A DNA stretch of 64,000 nucleotides from Lycorma delicatula (GCF_047948215.1 NC_134461.1:91656245-91720244); one strand, 5' to 3'; counted from the first letter of the stretch, positions 22,491-35,153 are shown. Numbers and translations are program-made. The notes: a model not told the origin generated them from the letters alone.

Positions 22491-22970
22491 ATACAGAGTG
22501 TATCACGAAGTTCTTCCGAAACTTTCAAAATCTTGTAAAAATAATGAAAAAATTTTATACTCATACAAACATATGTCCTAAAATGCTTCGTTTGCGAGTT
22601 ACGGCTAGTGAAACATTTCGCTCGAATTTCAGCTACCCCGGTGAAATGAAGTCGTATTGAAATTTTTAGGACAGGGATAAAATTAGTGGTTCTTATCTTT
22701 TTTGACTTGAGAAATGTAATAAAAGAACCGTAGTTTCTGTAATTTTTTCAGAAATCTAGTGGTTAAAACCAATAAATTGGGGTAAAAAACGCTGTTTTTT
22801 TATGTTTGACATACAATAATTTTTTTAAATGAGTTATAAACACGTAAAACGCTAAACAAAACTTGTAGAGAATTTAATTCTGAACAACATGGTGTAAGAT
22901 AAGTTGAATAAAACAAAGAAAAGTTAGAAAATTTTGAATTTTATTTAAAAACAGAACACTAGACCATAGT
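22491..22970 (+). repeat. Left half of the long-inverted-repeat family (relative of 8.4-9.4 kb)
   Basis: The outer end TACAGAGTGTATCACGAAG resembles the ends at 8.41 and 5.0 kb. The interior (AACTTGTAGAGAATTTAATT, CTGAACAACATGG) matches 8790-8820. The segment GCTTCGTTTGCGAGTTACGG, followed by AGCTACCCCGGTGAAATGAA, has the look of a conserved repeat consensus. The open frame 22409-22660 crosses the boundary and is not a gene. I did not find a right arm. Confidence 0.55.
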
Positions 22971-25324
22971 GCATTATACATGCACTTAGTAACAAAAGGT
23001 AGTCATTTGTGATAGTTTATTAGGTCACTACATTTGAAACATACATCATACGTCATTGTCAAAATTCACTAAATTGAAGCAATTTTTTGATTCAAGATTT
23101 AGCACCACCAAAATTTGCATTTTTTATAAACAACTTTTGTTTTTTATTTGTTGTTAAAATCAATAATTGTTCAAAAAATAACACATTCTTCTGTAATCGT
23201 CTTCTGGAAGGGAATGTAGTAATCTTGGTCGATAACACTTCAAGTCCTTTAAAATAATTCATTTGGACAATTTCAGTCTATCGGAAACCTCTTTAGTTGA
23301 CGTTCTCCTTAAAATTTCTCGGATTAATTGTTTATTTTCTAAAGTACAACTGATTCAACCATGCAACATCTTCAACAACGCCTACATATTTTCTAATTTT
23401 ATATTCGGCTTACATAAATCTTGACCAGTCAATAGTGAAGAAGCAGGAAATTATGCATGGAATTCATGGAAAGCAGCAAAGTATTTTATTATTTATCCAC
23501 CATTATTTATCACATTTTTTGTTGTTTTTTAACGCCAATACTCTCAATCTAAATACAAAGTTTTGTTAACGTCCTTTACTCGTGTGAGTTTTGCGCACTT
23601 TTAAAGTAAAAAAAAAAAAAAAATGAAGATTTTACTTATAAAATATTTCTCAAAAATTAAAAACATTTTCATTAGATATTTTATTAAATTCTTCAAATTT
23701 TTTTTTTTGTTCTACTGGTACGCAAAATATTGAGACCATCAAATTCAGCTGTTAAACAAAACCAACACACCAATTAATTCTTTCTTCAAATTACATTTTA
23801 CCCTAAATTATATTATACTGATTCTTAGCGGAAAGAATAAAAAAAAATTAATTTAATACTATTGTAAAAATATTATTTTAAAAACGAGTTTATATTTCTA
23901 ATTGTTCTTTTTAAGATAATAAATTGTACACAACAATCAAACGGTTTAATTTATAAATATTCAAATTTTTAAATGAAATTAGACTGTAGTATACACCACA
24001 TTTATTTTATTTTATTATTTTATTTATCTTATCACATTTATCTAAATTAAAGTTTTTTTTTACTCGCTCTGTATTGTTACTTAAGGATGCTTACGAAAAC
24101 CTTTTGTAAATGAAATTGTAAATTTTTATAAATCGATAATTTTACATATTCTTCTAATTAATAGAATCTATCTTCTATTAATAGAATAGAATTACAATTA
24201 TTTACATAATTTTTAAAAAAATGCTGTAGGAATCGGTACGACAATACTAATCGTGTTATATCGTTGCCAACATGATTTCTTATGATGGTTAATAATTAGC
24301 GTAACGTTGAGAAATAAATCAAGAATCGTCTTATTTGATTCCCAGATTAACCTCAGTAATATCTTTCCTTTTTTTCAAAAAAAAAGCAAGATAAATATAA
24401 AAGTACTTTATTGACTATCTTTTAACCTTAATATGCTAACCTTTACGCAAAATAACCAATTTTTTTTCTTATTATTAAATGGCTTTCCATAGACAAAAAA
24501 AAGTTCTGGAAAGTAAAATAATATCTTTCTAGATTTTTAAAAGTTTTACTATTACGAAGCTTCAAACTTTTCCAAATACATTTGTAAAAAACCATCACAA
24601 CTGTTATTGATTTTTCTTATATCTCTTAAATTTAATTTCTGGTAAATTATCATTCGTATAATTTTACCAACAACAAAAATAAAGGTGCATCGAAAGAATA
24701 CACATTGGTTTTATGTGGAAATTTCCAAACACCAATAATGATCCTTAGAAGAAACACCCATTTCTCGTAGAATCAATACTTCCGTGCTACCAATATTCTT
24801 CCTTTGACAGCCAACTGGATATTTGTTATATCCTTTTTTTGTTTCTTTATTATACTACAATCATTCGATTTTCTGGTCTGAAATATTTCTATTTAGTTTA
24901 AGAATGTCCATATTAAACATTCCTTTTACCCAAAAAAAGCATACATTAAATTATTCTGGTTTTATGAAAAATCTTAGTTGAACAGTAGTTAAGAGCTAAA
25001 TTGTATCTAAATCACAGATTTTTTCACAGTGAATTTTCTTACCAGATACAGAATAGCATAGACAAGATTTAACAGCTTTTTTTTTTCTTAAACTACGGTA
25101 TGATTATAGTTTTATCAAGATGTAATTTAAAATGAATCAAAATTAGAAGATACTATTAAACTATAGAATAAAAAATCCCTTACGTCTAGATTCTTTATTT
25201 ATCAGAATTCATTTTATTAACGATACCTTAGAAGCTAATTAGCCGATTATGTTAATTTTGATTTGTAACTACGGAAACAAAGAACCGTTTTTTGAGATGA
25301 CGGGTAATCGACTCCATTTTACCT
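22971..25324. other. Non-coding A+T-rich region
   Basis: No coding or RNA signature. It holds poly(A) and poly(T) runs (for example about 23610-23624). Confidence 0.5.
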
Positions 25325-25428
25325 TATGAGAATGGAAATTTTTAGCGTATGAAAAATTCCATACCTGATCAGTATTCGAAACCAATACCTCCGAATGAAA
25401 GGCTGAGACGCTACACTCTGTCACGGAA
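25325..25428 (-). mobile_element. tRNA-derived SINE, family A (copy 3)
   Basis: On the minus strand: GTGTAGCGTCTCAGCCTTTC, ATTCGGAGG, a degraded B box and GATCAGGTATGG, followed by the tail AATTTTTCATACGCTAAAAAT and TTCCATTCTC. Confidence 0.75.
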
Positions 25429-26204
25429 ATTGAAAAACAAAACAAATAATAACCGAAGTGATTTTAAGGAAATTTTCCTTGATTTAAATCCGATTCTATT
25501 AACTTAAGAGATAACTCATAGGAGTTGATAACTTTTACATTACAATATTAAGAGAGGTAATAAAAAGTAATATTCTGAAATTTATTTACTGAGATAACAT
25601 TTAGGAAAAAAAATTAAAAATCACAGAATTCACAAAAAAATTCTGAGAAATTTTCATTTAATTTTAAAAAAATAATAATAAAATAAATTATGATGATGAA
25701 ATATAAAAAATTAATTTTTTCATAGTGTAATATTTATTATACAAGCTACGCTTTCGAAATTACTTTTTTTTTAGCTACATTTATCACTCTTAATAAGTAT
25801 ATATTTATATACGTCTAGCATCAACGCCCACTTTTTTTACTCAATTTTTCCAATCAACTAACTAGAGCAAGTCATTAGTCTGTTACACTTTTATACTGAA
25901 AACATTTAAAAAAATATAAAAGTTATATATATATATATATGTATACACAACAAAAACAAGTCGAATTGTACCAAATGCAAAAAACTAAATATTCGTTGAG
26001 GAAGCATCTGGTAGACGCCTACCAAACAATGAAACTATTTTTTTAGGTTATAAATAACCGGACTGAAATGGGACTTTAATGAAAAGGGTATTATGTAGAA
26101 TACTGTAGAAAGGAGTTATCGTGTTTTTTGGACTATAGTAGAAAAAGCGTGATGAATTATAGAGGATCTGAGGTCTGTTATGTTATTTTATGTATGGATT
26201 CACC

Positions 26205-26400
26205 TTAATCACTCTTTAAGTATGCCCCCTGTCTGTACATAATCCTCCCACCTATCATTCTAGTTCCTTGTATAGAACAACCCTCTGTCTGTGAAACCAA
26301 GCGGTACTGGCCTACAGACCAAGACCACCATGACAAACTGCGAACTAATTGTCGACTACATTTATCTCTTCTTTTTAAATTACATAGACGCGCGAGCAAG
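26205..26400 (-). other. Less A+T-rich patch, possible transposase remnant
   Basis: Base composition differs from the surroundings. One minus-strand reading (RWEDYVQTGGILKE) resembles the extreme C-terminus of some mariner-type transposases, which end in W-x-x-C-[IV] plus a G-x-Y motif. It lacks the conserved residues, and the longer frame here (26205-26459) reads differently. Treat as unclassified. Confidence 0.2.
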
Positions 26401-26625
26401 CGCGACATACACAAATATATTTTTACATTAAATAGACATATAATACAGTATATACACAAATATTTTCTTGTTCTATTAATGTATTTTATTTAACTCAGAT
26501 TAATAGTACAAAAAAAAGATAATTACCATCATAAATGATCAATTAATTTAGCTTCATTAATCTTTTTTTTTCCTTTATATATACTTAGATCTTAGAAAAT
26601 AATATTATGTAACAAGACTTTTAAC

Positions 26626-26661
<36 letters not shown>

Positions 26662-28316
26662 CATATAATACATCTTTACGTTACAAACTAAAAATAATAT
26701 TATTCAGAAATTCTTTCTGGTAAAATAATATTTGGTAGTTTGTATTTCCAGCTACAGAATATGTCAAAACTACCAGGAGACCGTAGAAATTATTCTTTTT
26801 TTTTTTATTAAAATGAAAAATTTATCTTTCCAAAATTTTTCATTTTGTTTGAAATTTTTTTTCGATTTTGGCCAGTAAATGGTCAGGGTATCAACTTTTA
26901 TATAATATCACATTTTCTTTAAATTTTTTGCTACATTTTTTCATACTTTCTGAGTTTTTTTCACTTCTTGCATCCATTTTGTTATTTGTTATTCCTTTTA
27001 TTGGTAGGCGATTTGTTCCCGAAATCCGGATCTTTAATAAATATAAATTTTCTAAATTTTTCATTATTTCTAATATTGTCTGCGTTTATTTGTTTTTTTA
27101 TTAAACATTTAGATTTTTCTACAAACCATTTTAGTTGCACATTTTTTTATTAATTTATTATTATTTATCCTATAAAGATGGCGGCAACATTGGGTCTTTT
27201 CCTTTTAATTGTATTAGAGAATTTTTCAGTTTGCTCATATAATTTTTCAATGGGTTGTATTTTCCAGCCTTTTTCAGTTTTTATAGATGGGAAGATTTTC
27301 CTTAAGATTCATCTTTTGTACTTAAGTTCGTTTTTATTTTTAACGAAGATTTTAATTATTCTGTAGATGATTTTACAAACTACTATTAGCAAATTTTAAT
27401 TTATGCAATCCGCTGTTATTAACTCGATTAGATATATTAAAACTATAAAGTAATTAATATTTTTTTTATTTATAGTCGCATCAAGTCATTAGCATTGGCG
27501 GCTCGTAGCTAAAATGAATTGGGAATGCTGCTCCAGAAAATTTTTCTCTGAGCCTTTTTAAGACCATGGTCAAAGTTTTCTATAAGATAAAAGAACCGAA
27601 AAAAATGAATCAAATAGAATAGCTGGAAGCAGGATAATAATCTAATTCTACACTTAATCACATTCAAGAATATACGGTTTTTAAGCACAATGTGTTTAAA
27701 ACCCATATTCGGTTTAACCGAATAAATAATAAAATGTCAATATAGATAATATTTTTTAGTGTTATTAGATAATAACTTAATAAAAGTGAAAAAGGAATTA
27801 CAGTGAATTATGTCCAGATTATTTGGAAGCTAGGATGTAGGATCTTGTCGGTTTGTCCATCTATTTGCAAATGTTTCATTTCAAATCTGGCTAACGAATC
27901 CATTAAGATATAGGAGTGGTTCATGTTTCTTCTTTCAAATTATTTCGGTTATACTTTTGTAAGTTCGTCCGGCTGGGGAGGATAGCAATCATTAAGCATT
28001 TCTATTAATATTAAGTATTTTTTTCCTATAATTAAGTCTTTTTAGCATAGAAAAAAACCACTTACGCAATTTTTCATTAACACCGAACACTACATTTAAA
28101 TCAGTCACATGCTTTTTCAAAAATTATATGTCGGTTTTCAGTCACAATATTCATAAATTGTGTCTATCAACTCACCCATTAAAATGAACCGTTAAAATTG
28201 CATTCGTTTTCGCTAATCTTATATCAAACTTCACTAGCGAACTGGAAACATTTTCTATACCAAATTGCTTTTATAATTACAGTACCTAAATTTTGTATAT
28301 ATACAAGTGCAACTTA
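26401..28316. other. Non-coding region with a 31-base poly(T) run
   Basis: A T run spans 26629-26659. It could be the A tail of a minus-strand retroposon, but I cannot identify a body to its right. Several phenylalanine-rich frames at 26868-27366 result from T-rich sequence and are not credible genes. Confidence 0.5.
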
Positions 28317-28319
28317 TTA

Positions 28320-28650
28320 CGTAGAATTTAATGAACGATTGTTTTTCTGGGTTTTGTAACTCAAGGCTTCAAAGAGCAATTGATTTATTAGGATTTCTGA
28401 TTGCAGATCGTTAAATTTGTTACAACACCCGTGTTGTGTTACAGAACTTTCTTCTGATACTGGTGGCCTTCCAGGCGATTTGTTTTTTAATGAATGAACC
28501 AGAGTCGTATTTTGTTTAAGGTGGAAACTGCTTTTCATATGTACGTCGAAAAGCATATTGAAAATACAAATTATTGACTTCAGTTCGGCATACCACAAAC
28601 ACATTGTGCTTTTTCTTGAACAGAAAACAGAAAAGAAGGCGGACATTAGG
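28320..28650 (-). pseudogene. Probable Tc1/mariner transposase N-terminal fragment
   Basis: A 112-codon minus-strand frame contains STMCLWYAELKS and, further on, SPGRPPVSEES. In one common insect Tc1/mariner lineage the N-terminus reads roughly Q-C-V-x-W-Y-A-E-x-K-S and, after the first helix-turn-helix, K-S-x-G-R-P-x-V-S-E-E. The stretch between the two motifs only makes sense if frames are switched. Nothing resembling the catalytic domain follows downstream, and no TIR was found. Confidence 0.4.
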
Positions 28651-28655
28651 AACAA

Positions 28656-29333
28656 TACAAAATTGATACTGATCTAACACAAACTTCACTAGTAGAGGGT
28701 TTCAATGATACCAACATTATTTCTCAAAATATCCCTAATCTCTTAATGTGAAGCTGAAACCCCTCCATTATTTTATAATGATCCTGTATTAATGAAAATG
28801 AGTTAATGAAGTAACGGGTAAAAAAAATTAGACCCTTCATGGGAATCAAACCTGTGAGCATTAATCTAGAAACCAGATACTAATCCCTATATATAATTAC
28901 CATTCGGTCAGTTACTTAAATTATGAGGAATTATTGAAATTTTAATAACATTTTTAAAGATTTCGTTAAATTTCTTGGAAATGCTGTGAACAAAAAAATT
29001 TGTATTTTTTGCTGCTCGCTCGATGTAGTAAATGTAAAGGTTGTAGGCGACATGAGTTGCGTCACCCAAAAAAAATAATGGCATAGTAGTTCTCAAAAAT
29101 AACGCGTTCTTTATCAGGATGGGTATTGGAATGGAAAAAGGTTATTTTGTTAATCTTGGAAAAAGGTTTTCTTGTTACCCTCTCCAATGTAGCAAATATT
29201 CTATTGCCCATCATAATGTCAAACTTAACATAAAAGTATGTTATACATAATTTTACGAATGATACCTTTTACTGTGTTTACTGTATAATCTGTTACTACA
29301 GTAAATGCCATTATATTAAAAGAAAGCCAATCT
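28656..29333. other. Non-coding spacer
   Basis: Includes a weak tRNA-like stretch (see rejected items). No gene recognised. Confidence 0.4.
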
Positions 29334-29348
29334 GACTGATACCTCTGT

Positions 29349-29570
29349 CTTTTTCTGTTTAGCCTCCGGAACCACCGTAAGTATTACTTCAGATGATGAA
29401 TAAGAATGATATGTATGAATGTAAATGAAGAGTAGCCTTGTACAGTCTCAAGTCGACCATTCCTGAGATGTATGGTTATTTGAAACCCAACCACCAAAGA
29501 ACAACGGTATCCACAATCTAGTATTCAACTCCCTATAAATAACTGCCTGTTCTAGGATTTGTAGACTGAC
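29349..29570 (-). mobile_element. tRNA-derived SINE, family B, 5'-truncated copy
   Basis: The minus strand ends GGAGGCTAAACAGAAAAAGA and the body matches the 3.1-kb copy (CTCAGGAATGGTCGACTTGA, TGGTTGGGTTTCAAATAACC). The tRNA-like head is missing. GACTGATACCT (29334-29344) and GACTGACACCT (29564-29574) are a plausible, slightly diverged target duplication. Confidence 0.75.
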
Positions 29571-29691
29571 ACCTTTAGTGTAAGTAAAGTATCAGGTATG
29601 TTTAAATATAAAAAGTAAAACTAATGTTACATTTTTGTTATGAATCATTGCAATACATAAACTGTACATAGAATATTAACTACTACAAGCT

Positions 29692-29695
<4 letters not shown>

Positions 29696-29766
<71 letters not shown>
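29696..29766. repeat. (GT)n microsatellite, about 35 units
   Basis: An uninterrupted GT run. It can form Z-DNA and would be highly length-polymorphic. Confidence 0.95.
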
Positions 29767-29767
<1 letters not shown>

Positions 29768-31254
29768 CGTGTGAGGCGGTTGAGTTACTTTGTAAAAACT
29801 GTAAGGAATCATTACCAAAATTTTAATTTTCTGTTCTTCTAAAAACCTGGCTTGTAACTATTATGCTTAGTGTTTTTACATATGCTACAAGAAAAATTTC
29901 AAATTATTTTAAAAAATTTGAAAAAACTTTTAAGATAAGAAGAGAAATCTTCTTATCTTAAAAGGAAAAACAAATTAATCATTTTACTCAGATGCTTTCT
30001 ATTTTTCTCACCGCATTTTTTTACTTATAAAGATATCTCGCCTATATTTTCTTGAATCAGTATAAAATAATATTACTTTACAGAATCATTGTGTGTGTTC
30101 TTCATTACCATTTACATGAATCATTTAAAAGTAATTCTAACGTCAAGAATAAACAAAACACTGACAACATAATTATGAAGTGTGAATAAATATATTTACA
30201 TCAATCGTAATTTTTCTGTCATCGTAAAATTATAAGATAATGGCTTTCAACTAAGCCAACAACTCCCTTTCTTGAAAAAAAAATCCTGATGTATTTCATA
30301 ATTTTATATATGTTACATTCATTTCAGTAAAAGTCTGTTTGCGAAAGTTTATACTTGCCAATATGATAATACATTTCTTTTTGTTTTTTTTACATTAATA
30401 AACGATTTTAATTCAAGTTCATCACTTATTTATTTTTTAATTATTCTGTGTTATAATATTATTGTAATAATAATATATATTTATATATTTCATAATAAAT
30501 TATATATATATATATATATTTATATTTCTGGTAGTCATAATATATTGTTTAATTTTTAAAGAGTTTTGATAATTTGTGGTGGCAAAATTATAAAATAGAT
30601 TACAAACAGATAATTGAAAATTATCTGATTAGATCTGTACCTGTCTTTCACGTGACTGTAACGTGTAACGCATGTAAAACATTTAAAAAGAATAGATACA
30701 ATGCGAGTTTCCTTCCCTGAGCTGTAGGTTAACAAGAGCTGTAGATTTAAATATCAACTGCATTTCCATGGGCTTGGCATGTTAATATGTAACAATATAT
30801 TCTATTGTTCCTTTGAAATAGGGTGATGTATATGTCCATATTTTTTCTCTGCACGCTTTATGAAATCTTTTTTTGGTCAATTTCTTTCTTTAAATTATTT
30901 TATATTAATGAACTACCTACCTACAAATTTACTGCTTTCGCTTACCGTATATTAAATAGTAGTTATAAGTAGTCTTCTGGTAAACCAATAGCCCGGAAAG
31001 TTTTACCAGTCGGCGTAGGTGGATCATTATCAAACTAGATCTGCAATAAATATCACTTAATTGCTTCATTCCACCATATACACATGTACACGCGTTAGCA
31101 CAAACACACACACACACACAACATGTACGTTTAACTTTATAACGAGTAAAATATAATATACCGATCTGTATCGTTGAATGATTATAAAAATTAATTTAAA
31201 CTATGTTTATATTTTATACTCCGGGCTTCTATATCTTTGCACGTTTCCCGCACC
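29767..31254. other. Non-coding A+T-rich region
   Basis: It includes a TA run at about 30504-30519 and a short CA run at about 31108-31119. A small inverted repeat (CTGGTAAA...TTTACCAG) lies at about 30978-31011. No gene recognised. Confidence 0.5.
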
Positions 31255-31411
31255 CTAATCTCTAGCCATTAAAGCCAAATCAAGTTTCTTCAAGGCCTCT
31301 AAATCATGTAATATTTCCCATTCCTTCCATCGAAAAAATTTCTTGATCATTTTCCTCTTTGTTTTTGAGGGTATATGAAATATAGATGTTAAAATATATA
31401 AAAATACACCT
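31255..31411 (-). other. Orphan open frame, uncertain
   Basis: A minus-strand frame of about 51 codons without an early ATG (the first is about 16 codons before FRWKEWE). It includes KRKMIKKFFRWKEWEILHDL and EALKKLDLALMARD, then stops at 31255-31257. The composition is more protein-like than neighbouring chance frames, but I recognise no family and there is no convincing splice site. It could be a terminal exon, a transposon scrap or chance. Confidence 0.2.
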
Positions 31412-31568
31412 CACTTTATTATAAGAACAGGAAAATCCAAGGATGATTGTAGTCACAATTTATTTTGTTAAATGAAAATAAAAAACATGCAAATTTTTTT
31501 CTTATGAATGTAAATTTTATTTTTTTACATTAATAATGTTACAAATTTTTTCAAAATGTTTAAAAACT

Positions 31569-31578
31569 TGCTTTATAC
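31569..31578. repeat. Target-site duplication, left copy (TGCTTTATAC)
   Basis: Identical to 32586-32595. It directly precedes the T run that is the LINE poly(A) tail. Confidence 0.85.
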
Positions 31579-32585
31579 TTTTTTTTTGTCTTCAGTCATT
31601 TGACTGGTTTGATGCAGCTCTCCAAGATTCCCTATCTAGTGCTAGTCGTTTCATTTCAGTATACCCTCTACATCCTGCATCCCTAACAATTTGTTTTAAA
31701 TATTCCAAACGTGGCCTGCCTACACAATTTTTTCCTTCTACCTGTCCTTCCAATATTAAAGCGACTATTCCAGAATGCCTTAGTATGTGGCCCATAGGTC
31801 TGTCTCTTCTTTTAACTATATTTTTCCAAATGCTTCTTTCTTCATCTATTTGCCGCAATACCTCTTCATTTGTCACTTTATCCACCCATCTGATTCTTAA
31901 CATTCTCCTGTAGCACCACATTTCAAAACCTTCTAATCTTTTCTTCTCAGATACTCCGATTGTCCAAGTTTCACTTCCATATAAAGCGACACTCCAAACA
32001 TACACTCTCAAAAATCTTTTTCTGACATTTAAATTAATTTTTGATGTAAACAAATTATATTTCTTACTGAAGGCTCGTTTAGCTTGTGCTATTCGGCATT
32101 TTATATCGCTCCTGCTTCGTCCTTCTTTAGTAATTCTACTTCCCAAATAACAAAATTCTTCTACCTCCATAATCTTTTCTTCTCCTATTTTCACATTCAG
32201 TGGTCCATCTTTGTTATTTCTACTACATTTCATTACTTTTGTTTTGTTCTTCTTTATTTTCATGCTATAGTTCTTACGTAGGACTTCATCTATGCCGTTC
32301 ATTGTTTCTTCTAAATCCTTTTTACTCTCGGCTAGAATTACTATATCATCAGCAAATCGTAGCATCTTTATCTTTTCACCTTATACTGTTACTCCGAATC
32401 TAAATTGTTCTTAACATCATCAACCGCCAGTTCCATGTAAAGATTAAAAGGTAACGGAGATAGGGAACATCCTTGTCGGACTCCCTTTCTTATTACGGCT
32501 TCTTTCTTATGTTCTTCAATTGTTACTGTTGCTGTTTGGTTCCTGTACATGTTAGCAATTGTTCTTCTAACATAAAGCTTCTAAC
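31579..32585 (-). mobile_element. 5'-truncated RTE-like LINE bounded by 10-bp target duplication
   Basis: TGCTTTATAC lies at both ends. On the minus strand the copy begins inside the reverse transcriptase domain (KLYVRRTIANMYRN), continues through GVRQGCSLSPLPFNLYMEL, has a one-base deletion near 32413 and a TAA where the copy at 45 kb has CAA, then stays open for 257 codons to the stop TGA. The A-rich tail follows only four bases after that stop (AGAC then A's). It was inserted by target-primed reverse transcription. Confidence 0.9.
31592..32365 (-). pseudogene. LINE reverse transcriptase, C-terminal part (257 codons open)
   Basis: RTE-type reverse transcriptases copy the element RNA at a nick made by the N-terminal endonuclease. 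This piece opens with the catalytic FADDIVILAE (residues 4-13, including the Asp pair). The thumb region then follows, with LGSRITKEGRSRSDIKCRIA, ALYGSETWT, FEMWCYRRMLRIRW, VTNEEVLRQI, GRPRLEYL and the terminal DRESWRAASNQSND. The DRE-WRAA end is like that of RTE/BovB elements. The endonuclease and N-terminal RT are absent because of 5' truncation. The upstream motif GVRQGCSLS (32475-32500) is cut off by a frameshift and stop, so the copy is inactive. The ATG at the start of the frame is an internal methionine and not a true initiation site. Confidence 0.9.
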
Positions 32586-32595
32586 TGCTTTATAC
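32586..32595. repeat. Target-site duplication, right copy (TGCTTTATAC)
   Basis: Identical to 31569-31578. Confidence 0.85.
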
Positions 32596-33220
32596 ATATT
32601 AATCATACTGTAATCAAATTATTATCACAAGTTTAAATAGTAGATTAATTTGGATTTCAGAAGATAACATCATATATTGAAATTTCTAATATATTTATAA
32701 AATATCAAATAAATTTTCAATCAAACATTTACTATACAAAGTAACGAAATAGTGAAATTTTTGCATAGTGAAGTTTTTGTTTCTATTACTTACACCCGCA
32801 CCTTTAATTTAATTTACTCCTGTAAGGGGGGAAGTTTGCGTAAGTAATGGCTGAATATTCTATTGTCACCCGATCATAGTAACTGTACAAAATTTCATAA
32901 ATCGGCAATGTTAAGAAGTATGTTAAATTAAGGATGCAAGATTTGAGGACAAACATGAAAAAAAAGCATTGTTATTTAAAGAAAAGCAAGTATAAACCTA
33001 TTGTTTTTTTTAATCAATATGATAATTTCCTTTCTTATTTTTAGACAAAACCTTTTAAAATCAATCATTTAATTAGTTTTATGCACTTCTCCATTCTTTT
33101 CTGTTCATTATTAATTCTTATAGTTTCAATATATCCCATATTTCCTATCCCTTCAACAACCTGTTTCACATATTTCAATTTGTCTTCTCTCATTTTTCTC
33201 TTCTACATTTAGTTTATAAC
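32596..33220. other. Non-coding spacer
   Basis: A+T-rich. No gene recognised. Confidence 0.5.
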
Positions 33221-33295
33221 AAAATACCTTACCTGATCAGGATTGAAACCTTAAAGATGAAAAAAGACGTTACCACTATGCCACGGAGGTCGGCG
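33221..33295 (-). mobile_element. SINE family A (copy 4), degraded
   Basis: On the minus strand: CGACCTCCGTGGCATAGTGG, TAACGTCTTTTTTCATC and GATCAGGTAAGG. The A-box region is good and the B box is mutated (GGTTTCAATCC). Confidence 0.65.
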
Positions 33296-34340
33296 TTCTA
33301 ACATAACATCTTTTATCCAATTCATATTTCTTCCTCTTACAACTCGGCTAGTACATACCTTCAAGTCACATATCACATACTTCAACGTCTTCAAACTTTG
33401 TTTAATTTTTTTTTTTTTTTTTTATTTCGATAATTTTTCGTTACCATAAAGCACTAGACGTCTCTCAAATGTCTTACTGATTTTTAAGTCTGTAATAATG
33501 GTTTATAATAAATAAACACGTAAAATAATAGGAAATTAAATTGAAAAACTAAATAGAAAAAAAATTATTATTGATTTCTAATTCCATACTTGATATCAAC
33601 TGATTTATTTTCTGAATAAAATTTCCATTGACTTGTACCAGAACATATTTATCATCTTCTTGTTTGTCTCATTCACCCATTGTAATTTTATTACTGAAAT
33701 AAAAATAATATTATGGTATAAATTTTCTATTATATTATTATTATTCAATTCTTCATTTACCTCCTTTCTATTTAATTTCATAAAAAGTTTTTATTCTTAT
33801 TTACATTCAAATTAAAATTTTTCCTCTTGTGATGAATTCGTTTGATTTACATCTCATTATTACATTATAATGATTTTTATATCAATTATTCCTAAAAGAA
33901 AAAATATATATATAAAATTCTCTATCTTTATCAAACCACAGAACAAAAATCTTCGGCACAATTCTTCTGAGTACTGAAAGATACTTTATTATGATTCGGT
34001 AGTTAATTTTAATAAACTACTTACTCCTTTAAAAGATTTTCTCTCTTATCTATTTAAAATAAAATTAAAAAAGTTTCTTTTATAGAAGTAATATTTTTGT
34101 TAACGAACTTTTTTTATATTATCATCTTAACAAAAAAAAGAACGACTCCATCCATTCCTTTCAAAAACAAAAGCACTTAGATGGACTTAAAAATATTCCC
34201 TTATTTTTAAGTTTTTTTTTTGCCTAGGGCTGAAAAAAATAATCTGAATTTTCTACAGCTTTATGTAAATTTTTTTCATTTTAATTTTCCAATAGATTTT
34301 TTCTATTGAAATATTTTTTTATAATACTCAAATTCGCTAT
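33296..34340. other. Non-coding A+T-rich region
   Basis: It holds a poly(T) run at about 33408-33424. Frames such as 33633-33815 are phenylalanine-rich and not credible. Confidence 0.5.
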
Positions 34341-34466
34341 TTAAGCTTAAGCATGGGAATATGGAATAGAAATTTGTAGCGTATGAAATATAGCAGTCCT
34401 GACCGGGTTTCAAATCCGGGAGCTCTGGATGAAAGGCCGAGACGCTACTACTTCGCTGCGGAGACT
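34341..34466 (-). mobile_element. tRNA-derived SINE, family A (copy 5)
   Basis: On the minus strand: GTAGTAGCGTCTCGGCCTTTC, ATCCAGAGCTCCCGG, B box GATTTGAAACC (mutated), CGGTCAGGACTGC, then the tail TTTCATACGCTACAAATTTCT and ATTCCCATGCTTAAGCTT. Confidence 0.8.
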
Positions 34467-35151
34467 GAATTTATGCACTAAGATGGTGTTAAGCTTGAAG
34501 AACCTTTGAGTGAAAAGTTAAATATGTAATGCACGGGTACTAAATGAAAAGGTAAAACTGAAGACGTTTAAGATTTGAAGGAATTCGAAGGAAATTAAAT
34601 GGACAAACAGAATGAAAAGTGAAAGTGTAATGAAGTTACTTTGAAAGAGAATAGAAGGTTAATCAAAATAATCCAGAAAAGCTAATAAATTGAAATGTAT
34701 GAAAGGAAAAAGTATCGAGGTTAAAACTATAAAGATGCAAAGAAAGAGAGGCAAGAAAATATTAATAATTTTAGATGATCTAATACGAAGTATGAAATGT
34801 CAAAACTTAAACTTCTGACTGAAAATAGTAGAAAATGGAGATGGAGAAGATGTGAAGGACCTGCCTTAGGGCAAATAACCTTAACATATATTCACATCTC
34901 GTTATAAATTTAAGAAAGGAAAATATTTTTTCCTTTCGTTTACTGTATAAAATTTTATATTGTCGTCCCTGAACTATTATTACAACAACAAATTTTATAT
35001 TATACATTTTCTGTATAAAATTAACAAATTAATAAGGGTACCCTATAGATTTGTTGTAGTTTCCTATATAGTAAACCTACGTATATTCTCGTTTACTGCT
35101 CGTTATACCTTATCTGTTTCGTGTAAAAATTATAAATAGCTCTTCTTTTTC
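34467..35151. other. Non-coding spacer
   Basis: Purine-rich on the plus strand. No gene recognised. Confidence 0.5.
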
Positions 35152-35153
35152 TA

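Noticed and set aside
22409..22660. 83-codon frame as a gene
   Set aside because: It runs through a poly(A) stretch into a dispersed repeat whose sequence recurs at 8.4 kb.
26868..27366. Chain of hydrophobic frames, possible membrane protein
   Set aside because: T-rich DNA yields phenylalanine and leucine runs in any frame. Overlapping frames show the same property and no domain is visible.
28829..28917. tRNA-like sequence on the minus strand (CACAGGTTTGATTCCC, then GAAGGGTC)
   Set aside because: The B box is imperfect and no convincing cloverleaf could be drawn. It may be a fragment of another SINE, but there is no second copy here.
29696..29766. GT tract as a telomere or CRISPR-like repeat
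   Set aside because: It is a simple dinucleotide microsatellite without spacers or a telomeric unit.
31536..32403. Plus-strand frames overlapping the LINE
   Set aside because: They are antisense to a clear reverse transcriptase.
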